Positions 8,672-16,553 of a stretch of DNA of 50,061 nt are shown here, one piece after another; positions within the stretch are counted from its first letter, which is position 1, and each line of letters begins with the position of its first letter. The DNA lies in NCBI RefSeq assembly GCF_000378305.1, contig NZ_KB899541.1, positions 1 to 50,061 on the forward strand. The letters are read 5' to 3'. Below the pieces are notes generated by a model, which was not told the DNA's origin, ran no database searches, and worked only from the letters and a program-made list of their open reading frames with translations. The DNA is from Thioalkalivibrio sp. ALJ12. GTDB lineage: Bacteria; Pseudomonadota; Gammaproteobacteria; Ectothiorhodospirales; Ectothiorhodospiraceae. A program made the position numbers and the translations under genes.

Positions 8672-9187
8672 ATGAACCGACTGTCCGCACTCCTGCTCGC
8701 CGCGCTAGTGGCGACTTCCACCCTGTTCCTCGCGGCTTGCGATGGCGGTGCCAACGCCTCGGCCGACGAAGTGGCCGAAGGCGAGGCCTTCCCCGAGCGC
8801 ACGCTGAATGACCAGCACGGCAACCCGCTGCAGATCCCGGGTGATGCGCGCGTGATCCTCAAGACGGTGGAGATGGCCCCGGCCGATATCGCCAACGCCG
8901 TGCTCGGCGAGATGACCGAGGAAGAGCGCAACGAGATCGGTGTGATCTACATCGCGGATATCCACCAGATGCCGCCGCACGTGATGGAGAACGTCGTGCT
9001 GCCGCGCATGCAGGCACGTGAATACCCGACGGTGGTGACCCAGTCCGAACAGGACGCGGGCTTCATGCCGCACACACCGGAAGAGGTCACCGTGATCCTG
9101 CTGGACGGTGACGGCACCGTTACCGGTATTCATAGCGCCGCGAACGAGGACCGGCTGAAGGAGTTGCTCGAACAGGCGGGTGAATAA
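8672..9187 (+). CDS. Predicted lipoprotein, possible thioredoxin-fold (YtfJ-like)
   Basis: 171 residues. Start supported by GGAGGAA 6 nt upstream. A signal peptide of about 23 residues ends in the lipobox LAAC, followed by DGG, so the mature protein should be lipidated; Asp at +2 may keep it at the inner membrane. The body begins with FPERTLNDQHGNPLQIPGD, resembling the first strand-turn of AhpC/YtfJ-like thioredoxin folds, but there is no CxxC pair. It is transcribed divergently from the arabinose operon. Function unknown. Confidence 0.7.
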   Translation: MNRLSALLLAALVATSTLFLAACDGGANASADEVAEGEAFPERTLNDQHGNPLQIPGDARVILKTVEMAPADIANAVLGEMTEEERNEIGVIYIADIHQMPPHVMENVVLPRMQAREYPTVVTQSEQDAGFMPHTPEEVTVILLDGDGTVTGIHSAANEDRLKELLEQAGE

Positions 9188-9229
9188 GCCCCTGAAGCGG
9201 CGAGCGCCGGTTTCGCGGCGGCGTCGCTG

Positions 9230-10120
9230 ATGGCCTTTTTCCTCGGACTCCTGACGGCGCTCGGGTTTGGCGCTGGGGATTTCTTTGGTGGCCTGGCCTC
9301 GCGCCGAATCCCCGCGCTCGTGGTGGCCTGCTATTCGCAGTTCCTGGCCACCGGCGCGCTGCTGCTGATCGCCGTTCCGCTTGCGGGGCTGCCGGGCCCG
9401 CAGGCGTTGATCTGGGGGGGTGCCTCCGGGCTGGCGCTGGCGCTGGGCCTTCTCGCCTATTATCGCGGGCTGGCCGAGGGCTCGATGGGCCTGGTGGCGG
9501 CGATTACTGGTGTGATCTCCGCTCTGGTGCCGCTGGGGGTGGGCCTGGCCCTTGGTGAGCGGCCGGGTGTGCTGGCGCTGGTCGGCATTGCCGCCATCGT
9601 GGTGGCCATCGGCATGATCTCGGGCGGGGCGCGCAAGGCCAGCCCGCGGCGTCTGGATCAACCCGTTCGTGGCCTGATTGCGCTGGCGCGGGGTGAGCAT
9701 CCGGTCAAGGGGCTGCTGGACGCCGTGATCGCCGGGGTCTGCTTCGGCCTGGTCTTCGTGTTTCTCGATCAGGCCCAGGCCGGATCACCGTTGTGGCCCG
9801 TGGTGGCCACCTCGGCGGTCGGGGCCCTGACGCTTGCCCTTGTCATGCTGGTCTTGCGGCCCGAACGCGGGATGAGCCGCTCCACCTTCGTGCTGCTGGC
9901 GCTGGCGGGGCTGTTCCAGGCGGCAGCGACCCTGGCCTTTGTCGTGGCCGTACGCATGGGACTGCTGTCGATCATTGCGGTGGCCGGGGCGCTGTCGCCC
10001 GCGCCGACCGCGCTGATGGCCCGCCTGTTTCAGGCCGAGCGTATGTCGCGTGTGCAACTGGCAGGCTTCGTGTTCGCCCTGCTCGGGATCGTGCTGATCG
10101 TCTGGGCGGGTCCAGCGTAG
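9230..10120 (+). CDS. EamA/DMT-family transporter
   Basis: 296 residues with ten hydrophobic segments in two homologous halves (about 1-130 and 160-296), the drug/metabolite transporter layout. The start MAFFLGLLTALGFGAGDFFGG is typical of the first helix of EamA proteins, and the last helix ends QLAGFVFALLGIVLIVW. A hydrophilic cytoplasmic linker of about 30 residues separates the halves. It lies 42 bp after the lipoprotein gene and is probably co-transcribed. Substrate unknown. Confidence 0.85.
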   Translation: MAFFLGLLTALGFGAGDFFGGLASRRIPALVVACYSQFLATGALLLIAVPLAGLPGPQALIWGGASGLALALGLLAYYRGLAEGSMGLVAAITGVISALVPLGVGLALGERPGVLALVGIAAIVVAIGMISGGARKASPRRLDQPVRGLIALARGEHPVKGLLDAVIAGVCFGLVFVFLDQAQAGSPLWPVVATSAVGALTLALVMLVLRPERGMSRSTFVLLALAGLFQAAATLAFVVAVRMGLLSIIAVAGALSPAPTALMARLFQAERMSRVQLAGFVFALLGIVLIVWAGPA

Positions 10121-10214
10121 GGGGGCTTGCGCCTGTCACTGGGTCAGTAGCAGAAGTGCTAGTCTCGGCGAACAGGCTCGCAATGAGCATGACCATGCCG
10201 ACAGGAGGTGCAAG

Positions 10215-10604
10215 GTGAGCGAAGGAACACGACCGGAAGTCGAACCGAGCGATGTGAGCCGCCCCGTGCCGGGTCCGCGCAAGGAGCGCACGATGGTGAC
10301 TGTGGTGTACGTACTGTATCTGGTCAGCTTTCTGACCGCGCTCACCGCGATCGCCGGTTTGATTATTGCTTACATCAAGCGCAACGACGGGGACGCGGTC
10401 AGCGACACGCATTTTACCTACCAGATTCGTACATTCTGGATTGGCTTGCTCGGCGTGATCGTAGGGGCTGTTTTGACCCCGATCGGTATTGGATTCCTGG
10501 TCTTGCTGTTCATGATCGTCTGGCTTTTGGTGCGTTGCATCAAGGGTCTGCTGGCGAATAACGAAGACCGGTCGATCGAGCAGCCGGAGACCTGGCTGTG
10601 GTGA
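10215..10604 (+). CDS. Small membrane protein, DUF4870-like
   Basis: 129 residues starting at GTG 10215, chosen because AGGAGG lies 6 nt upstream. A hydrophilic N-terminus of about 26 residues precedes three hydrophobic segments; FTYQIRTFWIGLLGVIVG and RCIKGL resemble DUF4870-type inner-membrane proteins of unknown function. It lies 94 bp after the transporter gene and is followed by a strong terminator at 10691. Confidence 0.75.
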   Translation: MSEGTRPEVEPSDVSRPVPGPRKERTMVTVVYVLYLVSFLTALTAIAGLIIAYIKRNDGDAVSDTHFTYQIRTFWIGLLGVIVGAVLTPIGIGFLVLLFMIVWLLVRCIKGLLANNEDRSIEQPETWLW

Positions 10605-10927
10605 CATTGGTTAGTGATACTCAGGAATTGTCTCGTGTTTGAGACGTAGTGTCCCCGTATCATACGGTCGGGGATTTTAAATGCATCACAAAAAGGGCCG
10701 CTCTCGAGCGGCCCTTTTTATTTTCGGGCGAATCTGGCTTCGGGAATATTAATGCCCTTCATTAAAATAAATTGTAAGTCTTTTTGGTGGTTAATTTCGC
10801 GCTCCTTGTTTAATGTTGCGATCGTTCTTTTCCCCTATATTCCGGCAGAGACAACGCTGAACTTCCAGCGATGGGTCGGTTGCGTCGAACCGGCAAGTAA
10901 AGCTGGATCTGAACAATAGGGACGGGC
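10605..10927. other. Intergenic region upstream of the sigma54 activator
   Basis: 323 bp, AT-rich in its right half. It holds the terminator at 10691-10718. I find no -24/-12 element or clear sigma70 promoter for the regulator at 10928. Confidence 0.4.
10691..10718 (+). terminator. Intrinsic terminator
   Basis: AAAAGGGCCGCT / AGCGGCCCTTTT with a 4-nt loop, followed by a T-rich tail. It ends the transcript of the 8672-10604 genes. Confidence 0.9.
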
Positions 10928-12376
10928 ATGGCCGGATCGCGAAGGTTGAATGGTTCCTTTTTGCGGTCGGTGGATGGCGGGACTTTCCTGCCCCGGGGGG
11001 ATTCCGACGAATCGCGTTATGCACTGCAGCGCGCCTGTGCGACTGCGATGGTGCGCGAGGTGGCATGGGTAGACGGTGGCGGCGGCGCGGGGGAATCGAT
11101 GCCGAGCTTCTCCGATGCCTGGACGCTGTGGCGCGTCCCGGGGCCGGGTGGGGTAACGGAGGGGACACTCAGCAAGGTGCGTGTTGGGCTTGTCGACCTG
11201 GGCAGCCCCATCCCGAACTGGGTGACCGAGTTTGTACACACTCATCAGCATGTGAAGTGGATCGCGCTCGTTCACCCGGATCTATTACTGCGCGACGACG
11301 TTCGCGAGCTGATCCGGGAGTCCTGTTACGACTTTCATACCCTGCCATTCGACCAGGCGCGCCTTGAAATCACGCTGGGACGGGCATGCGGCATGGCGGC
11401 GCTGGAAGCCCGGCCCACTCGTCCCAATCAGGATGCCGAGTCCGACCATATTCCCATCGTTGGGCATAGCCCGGCGATGCAGGGACTGGCCCGCCAGATC
11501 GAGCGCGTCGCGGGCTCCGAGGCACCGGTGCTCTTTCAGGGCGAGAGCGGCACCGGCAAGGAACTGGCTGCGCTGGCGGTGCACCGACATTCACGAAGGG
11601 CGAACGGGCCTTTTGTGGCAGTGAACTGCGGGGCATTGCCGGCGCAGCTGATCCAGTCGGAACTGTTTGGCCACGAGGCAGGCGCCTTTACCGGGGCGGG
11701 TCGACGCAAGATCGGGCAGTTCGAGCTGGCGCATGGCGGCACGCTGCTGCTGGACGAGATTGGCGATCTCAGCCTGGAGCTACAGGTCAATCTGCTGCGT
11801 TTCCTGCAAGAGGGAACGCTGGTGCGGCTCGGCGGGTTGCAGCCCATCAAGGTGGATGTGCGCGTGCTCGCGGCGACCCATGTCGCGCTGGACGAAGCCG
11901 TCGAGCGCGGTCGTTTCCGCGAGGACCTCTACTACCGCCTGAATGTCATCCAGCTGGATGTGCCCCCGTTGCGAGAGCGGGGCACGGATCTGAAAGAACT
12001 CGCGCGCTTCTATTTCGAGCAGTTCCGCAGCCAGAACCCTCGGCTGCGCGGCTTTACCCAGGCCGCGTGGCAGGCGATGTATGCCCATGCCTGGCCCGGA
12101 AACGTACGCGAGCTGGTGAACCGGGTGCGGCGGGCGGTGACGATGGCGGAGGGACGCCTGATTCGGCCGGAGGATCTGGGACTGGCCGCTTCGGGCAATG
12201 CCGAGAAGCCGCAAACGCTGGCCCAGGCGCGCTCGACCGCCGAACGGGAATTGCTGATCAAGGTGCTGGGCCAGTGCGACAACAATGTCTCGCGGGCCGC
12301 GCGCCAGTTGGGGGTGGGCCGGATGACGCTCTACCGCCTGCTCGACAAGTACGGGCTGCGTTCCAATGCGCCCTGA
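10928..12376 (+). CDS. Sigma54-dependent activator, VpsR-like (Fis-type HTH)
   Basis: 482 residues. The N-terminal about 160 residues look like a receiver-like domain without a clear phospho-acceptor aspartate pocket, as in the VpsR group. The AAA+ domain has Walker A GESGTGKE (205-212), the sigma54-contact loop GAFTGA (252-257), Walker B GGTLLLDEIGDL, and the arginine-finger region FREDLYYRLNV. The C-terminus is a Fis-type helix-turn-helix (NVSRAARQLGVGRMTLYRLL). It sits next to the amyloid-like cluster whose operon has a -24/-12 promoter (16197-16212), so it is the natural candidate activator. VpsR relatives often respond to c-di-GMP; that is family knowledge, not shown here. Confidence 0.9.
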   Translation: MAGSRRLNGSFLRSVDGGTFLPRGDSDESRYALQRACATAMVREVAWVDGGGGAGESMPSFSDAWTLWRVPGPGGVTEGTLSKVRVGLVDLGSPIPNWVTEFVHTHQHVKWIALVHPDLLLRDDVRELIRESCYDFHTLPFDQARLEITLGRACGMAALEARPTRPNQDAESDHIPIVGHSPAMQGLARQIERVAGSEAPVLFQGESGTGKELAALAVHRHSRRANGPFVAVNCGALPAQLIQSELFGHEAGAFTGAGRRKIGQFELAHGGTLLLDEIGDLSLELQVNLLRFLQEGTLVRLGGLQPIKVDVRVLAATHVALDEAVERGRFREDLYYRLNVIQLDVPPLRERGTDLKELARFYFEQFRSQNPRLRGFTQAAWQAMYAHAWPGNVRELVNRVRRAVTMAEGRLIRPEDLGLAASGNAEKPQTLAQARSTAERELLIKVLGQCDNNVSRAARQLGVGRMTLYRLLDKYGLRSNAP

Positions 12377-12443
12377 ATCTTGTGACGGGGAAGAGAGTGG
12401 CCCTTGCGTAACAGTTCGGCCCCTGGGGCCATGGAGAACGACG

Positions 12444-13490
12444 GTGGACAAGCGATGGGTCAGGAGAAGTGGGTTGGGGATCGTACCGTTTTGTATCGGG
12501 TTGGCCGGGCCGGCCGTGGGCCAGGAGGCTCGCGAGGCGGTCGGGGACGCCCCGGTGGATTCGGGCCCCGAGGTGACGGTCTTCGAGGAACGTGGTGTGC
12601 TCACACCGAAGGGGCAGTGGGTAGTGGAGCCGTCGTTGTCGTACGTGCACAGCAGTTCGCTGGATGTGTCGATCGAGGGGTTCACCATCATCCCGGCCCT
12701 GGCGATCGGGCTGATTGATGTCAGCGAGACGGAGCGCGACACGCTGACCGCGGCGGTGAGCTTTCGCTATGGCCTGACCGAGCGGCTGGAGGTCGGGATG
12801 AAGATCCCGTATGTCTACCGCGAGCAGCAGGTGCGCCGGCGCGACATCCTCGAGGCGACCGCGCTGGAGCGTGTGACGGGCTCCACCGGGCAGGGACTGG
12901 GCGATATCGAGTTCGGCGTGTCTTACCAGTTCAACATGGCGGATCGAGGTCGGCCGTTCTTTATCGGCAACCTCAAGGCGAAGAGCACGACTGGTAAGGG
13001 GCCCTTCGATGTCGCCCGCCGCGAGATCCTGGACGATGAGAACAATCGCCTGGGCGAGATCTTCCTCGAGCAGCCCACCGGCTCCGGGTTCTGGAGCATC
13101 CAGCCCAGCGTGACGATGATCTATCCGACCGACCCGGCCGTGATCTTTGCGAACGTCAGCTATCTCTGGAACATCGAGCGCGATGTGGGCGATGGCTATG
13201 GCAAGGTCAATCCCGGCGACGCGGTCGGCATGAGCCTGGGGATGGCCATCAGCCTGAACGACCGCACCTCGATGAGCTTTGGCTACGACCACAGCACGGT
13301 ATTCCGCACGCGGGTGGAGAACGAAAGCGGGCTGGAGCCCGTGTTCGGGCGGCGCCAGGTGGGGACCGTACTGTGGGGGATCTCGCACCGGCTGACGGAC
13401 CGCACCAGTGTGAATTTCTCGCTCGGTGTCGGGGCGACCGAGGCCGCACCGGATGTGCAGGCCACCCTGCGGGTGCCGATCCGTTTTTGA
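12444..13490 (+). CDS. Outer-membrane beta-barrel, FapF-like / phenol-degradation-type barrel fold
   Basis: 348 residues from GTG 12444, preferred because GGAG lies 7 nt upstream and a signal peptide (RRSGLGIVPFCIGLAG...VGQ-EA) follows directly. The open frame extends to an ATG at 12366, but that overlaps the regulator gene. After residue about 30 the sequence alternates polar and hydrophobic residues in short strands and ends in VPIRF with a C-terminal Phe, typical of an outer-membrane barrel. MKIPYVYRE and GLGDIEFGVSY recall the PF13557 barrel family. Next to a C39 peptidase and repeat-rich secreted proteins it may be the export pore (FapF role). It converges with the amyloid operon. Confidence 0.65.
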   Translation: MDKRWVRRSGLGIVPFCIGLAGPAVGQEAREAVGDAPVDSGPEVTVFEERGVLTPKGQWVVEPSLSYVHSSSLDVSIEGFTIIPALAIGLIDVSETERDTLTAAVSFRYGLTERLEVGMKIPYVYREQQVRRRDILEATALERVTGSTGQGLGDIEFGVSYQFNMADRGRPFFIGNLKAKSTTGKGPFDVARREILDDENNRLGEIFLEQPTGSGFWSIQPSVTMIYPTDPAVIFANVSYLWNIERDVGDGYGKVNPGDAVGMSLGMAISLNDRTSMSFGYDHSTVFRTRVENESGLEPVFGRRQVGTVLWGISHRLTDRTSVNFSLGVGATEAAPDVQATLRVPIRF

Positions 13491-13503
13491 GGGGCGCGTT
13501 GCC

Positions 13504-13532
13504 GTGGCGGAGGGTTCAGAAGCCTCCGCCAC
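13504..13532. terminator. Hairpin between converging genes
   Basis: Perfect 10-bp stem GTGGCGGAGG / CCTCCGCCAC with a 9-nt loop holding the stop codon of the minus-strand gene. There is no U-tract, so it is at best a weak bidirectional terminator. Confidence 0.45.
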
Positions 13533-14022
13533 GCTCGAGCATGTGCTGTTCCAGTGCCCGGCCCAGGTCCCCGCGCGGCATCTGCAGATTGCCAAGCTCC
13601 AGTTGCAGGATGGTCTGGTGGCGGATGTCCTGTCCGTCGAGTTCGTTCTGGATCGCAGTGACCCAGCCCATGCCCGAGGTCCAGCTTTCCGCCGGCATCG
13701 CGCCCCCGGTCTGGATGACGACCGAACGCAGGTCGGTGCCGGGCCAGTGGGAGCCGCTGGTGATATCGCTCAGGGGGCGCAGGGTGGAGTGGTTGATCAC
13801 CTCGCCATTGAGTGACGTGATCTGTTCCAGCCCGATCGAGATCTCCAGACCATCGCGCCCGAAGAAGCCGCCGCGCTGGGCCTCCAGTACCGAATCCGGT
13901 ACTACGCGCTCGTCGCCGAGGGGGGGCAGGACATCCAGGGCATGAGCCGTTGTAGCCCATGTCGCGCTGGCCAGGATGACGCCCAGGATGCAGCAGGGCA
14001 GGCGTTTCATCATGGCGCTCAC
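13516..14022 (-). CDS. Secreted protein with double-glycine motif, Fap-like cluster
   Basis: 168 residues from GTG 14022, which overlaps the C39 stop as GTGA; in-frame ATGs at 14013 and 14010 are alternatives, the latter with GGTGAG at good spacing. A signal peptide (LPCCILGVILASATWATTAHA) is followed by VPDSVLEAQRGG with Gly51-Gly52, which resembles a leader cut after GG by C39 peptidases. The rest (ISIGLEQITSLNGEVINHSTL) is a polar, strand-rich domain. The C39 peptidase is encoded directly upstream, so it may be the processing enzyme. I do not recognise a named family. Confidence 0.65.
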   Translation of the reverse strand: MSAMMKRLPCCILGVILASATWATTAHALDVLPPLGDERVVPDSVLEAQRGGFFGRDGLEISIGLEQITSLNGEVINHSTLRPLSDITSGSHWPGTDLRSVVIQTGGAMPAESWTSGMGWVTAIQNELDGQDIRHQTILQLELGNLQMPRGDLGRALEQHMLERGGGF

Positions 14023-14726
14023 CAGTCGCTCGCGCGGGGCAGATGCAGGGTGAAGCTCGCCAGGTCGCTGCGCACGACACCCGACTCGATCGGCGCGCGG
14101 GTCACGGCGGCCCAGGTTTCGGAGGCATTGAAGCGATGCCGGGCGAGGTCCACGTCCTCGCGAATGATGAACAGGATGTCGTTGACCCAGATCTGCTGGA
14201 ACTCGTTACGGGTGTAGCTGTTGACCCCGAGAGCCGGATCTCCCACCAGTACCCGTCCGCCTTCTAGCCCCTTGATTACCACGAAGTGGCGATAGCCCCG
14301 AGTCTCGATCATCGCGATCGCCGGCACCCCGAGATTGTCGAGGTCATCCAGCCCGATGCGAAAGCCGTCGGCGGGCAGGCCCTGTTCGGCCTCCAGGTAG
14401 TGCTTCATGTCGAGCATGGAGAAGCCCTGTTCGCGGATCAGGTCCTGGTCGCCGCGTCGGAACATGCTGTCGAAGGTCTCGACCTCTGTGGTGGGGCGGT
14501 CGTAGTGGTACGTGAGCAGCGTAGCCAGGGCGGCGGAGCCGCAGCTGAAGTCGTATCGCTGCGGGACGATGGAGCGAAAGCGCAGGTCTTTCAGGCTCTC
14601 CACCGGCACGTTCATGCTGCCGATCATGCCCGGGAACTGGGCCCCGCCGGCCCATGCGGACAGGGCAGGCGAAAGCATCAGCGCGGTGGTGATGACTACG
14701 CAGAGGAACCAACGGCGGATGGGCAT
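14019..14726 (-). CDS. Periplasmic C39-family cysteine peptidase (FapD-like)
   Basis: 235 residues with an N-terminal signal peptide (VVITTALMLSPALSAWA). The papain-like C39 core is intact: Cys62 in QRYDFSCGSAALATLL, His147 in YRHFVVIKG and Asp163 in VGDPALG. There is no ABC transporter domain, so this is a free-standing peptidase, as FapD is in the Pseudomonas Fap amyloid operon, where it is of similar length. It lies in an operon with the repeat protein (15208), the small partner (14737) and the GG-motif protein (13516). A likely job is processing a secreted subunit or the barrel. Confidence 0.8.
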   Translation of the reverse strand: MPIRRWFLCVVITTALMLSPALSAWAGGAQFPGMIGSMNVPVESLKDLRFRSIVPQRYDFSCGSAALATLLTYHYDRPTTEVETFDSMFRRGDQDLIREQGFSMLDMKHYLEAEQGLPADGFRIGLDDLDNLGVPAIAMIETRGYRHFVVIKGLEGGRVLVGDPALGVNSYTRNEFQQIWVNDILFIIREDVDLARHRFNASETWAAVTRAPIESGVVRSDLASFTLHLPRASDW

Positions 14727-14736
14727 TGGTGATTCC

Positions 14737-15129
14737 TCAGGGGTTGATCGTGATGTTCACGATCATCGATTCCTGTATGGCGACGTTGTTGCCGCTGTTC
14801 TGAATGACCGTGGAGATCCCGCGGGCATTGTCGAAGGCCCCGGCCGCCACGAAGTTCTTGCCGGTGGTGGAGTTCACGGCGTGGTTGTTCGCGAGGTCAA
14901 TGCGCGAGTGGATCTGACCGAGCTGAATATTGGTCACGCCCTGGCGTGCCCGTTGCGCGTCCAGTGTGGCCAGATCGACCACCTCATAGGCGTCGGGAGC
15001 CGAGCCGAACAGCAGTGCATCGCCGGCCGACGGGACTTCGGCATGGGCGATGGCTGTCACCAGCAGCATGCCGGCGGACAGAAAGGCAGCAGAACCGATG
15101 CCGCCCCGGTGGGCTGACGGATTACACAT
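14737..15129 (-). CDS. Small secreted protein, amyloid partner or minor subunit
   Basis: 130 residues from ATG 15129, which has GAGGG 8 nt upstream; ATGs further upstream would spoil the signal peptide. Signal: FLSAGMLLVTAIAHA. Residues 92-130 share a pattern with the end of the large repeat protein: FVA, then GI-x2-V, then QNSG-x-N, a Gln-rich step and a final N-rich strand. This C-terminal module recalls FapB/C/E-type subunits. Residues 50-64 (VVDLATLDAQRARQG) also resemble the GG-site region of the 13516 protein. It probably nucleates or caps the fibre; this is inference. Confidence 0.65.
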   Translation of the reverse strand: MCNPSAHRGGIGSAAFLSAGMLLVTAIAHAEVPSAGDALLFGSAPDAYEVVDLATLDAQRARQGVTNIQLGQIHSRIDLANNHAVNSTTGKNFVAAGAFDNARGISTVIQNSGNNVAIQESMIVNITINP

Positions 15130-15207
15130 GACCGGACCCTCTTGCATGGCAGGGAGAATGCGGCGGGGATGGCCCCCGCCGCACACCGTTCCGACAGCGC
15201 GTGTCGG

Positions 15208-16113
15208 TTAGTTGCCCAGGTTCAGGTGCGCCTGCACCGAGACCTGCTGCTGGGTCAGGCTGTTTGCGCCGCTGTTCTGCGACACCTGGGTAATCCCCGC
15301 CGGGGCTACGAAGGAATCCGAGCCGATGTAGTTGTGGCTCTCCTGGTTGGCACGACCGGCGATGTCGACGTAGTTCCCGGTCACAGTACCCGACAGTTCG
15401 TTCTGGCTGACCACGGCGTTCACCTGCAGCGACGTGTTGAAGCTGTCAGTTGCGGTGTAGTTGCCGGAATCCATGATGGCCGAGCTGTTGTCGGAGTTGT
15501 CGCTCTGATCACGGGTCACCGAGGCAGTGGAACCGTTGTTGGCGGCTGCACTGTTGTCGTCCGCGTGGGCCATGCTGTTGTCGGAGTTGTCGTTGCCCGA
15601 GTCGGAGATGTTCAGGCTGTTGTCGGAGCTGTCATTCCCGGAGTCGGAGACATTCGTGCTGTTATCGGAGCTGTCATTGCCCGAATCCGAGACATTCAGG
15701 CTGTTGTCCGAATTGTCGTTCCCCGAATCCGAGACTGTGGTGTTGCCGGAGTCGGAGATCGCGGTGCTGTTGTCGGAGCTGTCGTTGCCCGAGTCGGAGA
15801 TGCTCGTGCTGTTGTCGGAGTTGTCATTGCCCGAATCCGAAATGCTCGTGCTGTTGTCGGAGCTGTCATTGCCCGAGTCCGAGATCGCGGTGCTGTTGTC
15901 CGAGCTGTTCGACAGGTCGGAGTCATTGATTGCGAACGCCTGGGAATACTCGTTCGCCGAGGCGCCGCCGCCATCGGCCGAGGAGGTGGCGGTGGCGGTC
16001 TGATCACCGACTTCGCCTTCGGCGGTATTGGTCGGGTTGGCCAGGGCCAGGCCCGAGCTCAGGCCGAAGGCCAGGGCGATAGCGGAAGCAATCAGGGTCT
16101 TTTTGAAGTTCAT
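15208..16113 (-). CDS. Secreted Ser/Asp/Asn repeat protein, putative functional amyloid subunit
   Basis: 301 residues from ATG 16113 (GGAGAC upstream). Signal peptide 1-26 ends ALA. Residues 78-182 consist of a 14-residue repeat SDSGNDSSDNSTxI: seven full copies and one shortened copy (SDSGNTTV). The C-terminal third (about 215-301) is a different domain rich in N, Q, S and V, ending VSQNSGANSLTQQQ and a Leu/Asn strand. Low complexity, Asn/Ser/Gln richness, secretion and the neighbouring C39 peptidase and barrel fit a Fap-like fibre subunit. The very acidic repeat would suit a saline or alkaline exterior. First gene of a four-gene operon with a sigma54 promoter at 16197. Confidence 0.75.
   Translation of the reverse strand: MNFKKTLIASAIALAFGLSSGLALANPTNTAEGEVGDQTATATSSADGGGASANEYSQAFAINDSDLSNSSDNSTAISDSGNDSSDNSTSISDSGNDNSDNSTSISDSGNDSSDNSTAISDSGNTTVSDSGNDNSDNSLNVSDSGNDSSDNSTNVSDSGNDSSDNSLNISDSGNDNSDNSMAHADDNSAAANNGSTASVTRDQSDNSDNSSAIMDSGNYTATDSFNTSLQVNAVVSQNELSGTVTGNYVDIAGRANQESHNYIGSDSFVAPAGITQVSQNSGANSLTQQQVSVQAHLNLGN
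15565..15882 (-). repeat. 42-bp coding tandem repeat in the amyloid-like gene
   Basis: Encodes the 14-residue SDSGND-type units: seven full units and one shortened to 8 codons, third in-frame variations throughout. Copies differ mainly at third codon positions, so the protein repeat is under selection. Confidence 0.9.
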
Positions 16114-16196
16114 GGCTTTGTCTCCATTGGCTAGCCAGCAATAGACGGTTGTCGTAGCCCCGGTGCACGTGGCCCGTGCTACGCAACAACCCAACT

Positions 16197-16212
16197 AGCA
16201 GGACTTGGGCCA
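16197..16212 (-). promoter_or_regulatory. Sigma54 (-24/-12) promoter of the amyloid-like operon
   Basis: Minus-strand TGGCCCAAGTCCTGCT has GG and GC at the 12-nt offset required by RpoN and matches TGGCAC-N5-TTGCW at most positions. Predicted start of transcription is near 16186, about 73 nt before the ATG. The sigma54 activator gene at 10928 supports it. Confidence 0.7.
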
Positions 16213-16237
16213 GCGGACGGTTTGTCCGGGAGAACAA

Positions 16238-16252
16238 TGACTTATAGAGTCA
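16238..16252. promoter_or_regulatory. Inverted repeat upstream of amyloid promoter
   Basis: TGACT-TATAG-AGTCA, perfect 5-bp arms, about 52-66 bp upstream of the predicted start. Candidate protein-binding site. Confidence 0.35.
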
Positions 16253-16363
16253 AGGGGTATCGCGATCGGACCCAATCTGCGCCATCCGCGATACAGTGCG
16301 TGCGCTCGGGCGCGGCCATTCGAGGTTGAACCTATTGAAATCACGAGGGAATCGGGTTTCGCG

Positions 16364-16374
16364 TGAGTGACTCA
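16364..16374. promoter_or_regulatory. Palindrome TGAGTGACTCA, candidate enhancer site
   Basis: Perfect 11-bp palindrome about 180 bp upstream of the predicted sigma54 start, a normal distance for an enhancer-binding protein. Its half-site resembles the inverted repeat at 16238-16252. The remainder of the 16114-16553 gap shows no gene. Confidence 0.35.
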
Positions 16375-16553
16375 ACGAGGAGACACCGGGTACCCCAGCT
16401 ACGGTTGCCGCGGGCTGACTTGCAGGGACGAGGAGGGTGGGTGGTGGTCGGGAAGAAGGCCGTTGCAGCGCATCGGGAGATGCAGAGGGGGGCGCCTGGC
16501 CAGGCGGATGCAGCGAGATTGTGGGGCTGCCTGGCAGCCCCATTGATGCGGAC

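Noticed and set aside
12366-12443. Earlier ATG start for the barrel gene
   Set aside because: It overlaps the regulator gene and puts 26 unlikely residues before a good signal peptide; GTG 12444 has a ribosome-binding site.
15565-15882. CRISPR-like 42-bp periodic array
   Set aside because: The repeats are in-frame codons of a secreted protein with no spacers; no CRISPR array was seen anywhere in the window.
16181-16190. GTTGTTGCG near the amyloid promoter as a GTTGC activator site
   Set aside because: It lies downstream of the -12 element, is not phased and has no second copy, so it does not match the sulfur-locus pattern.
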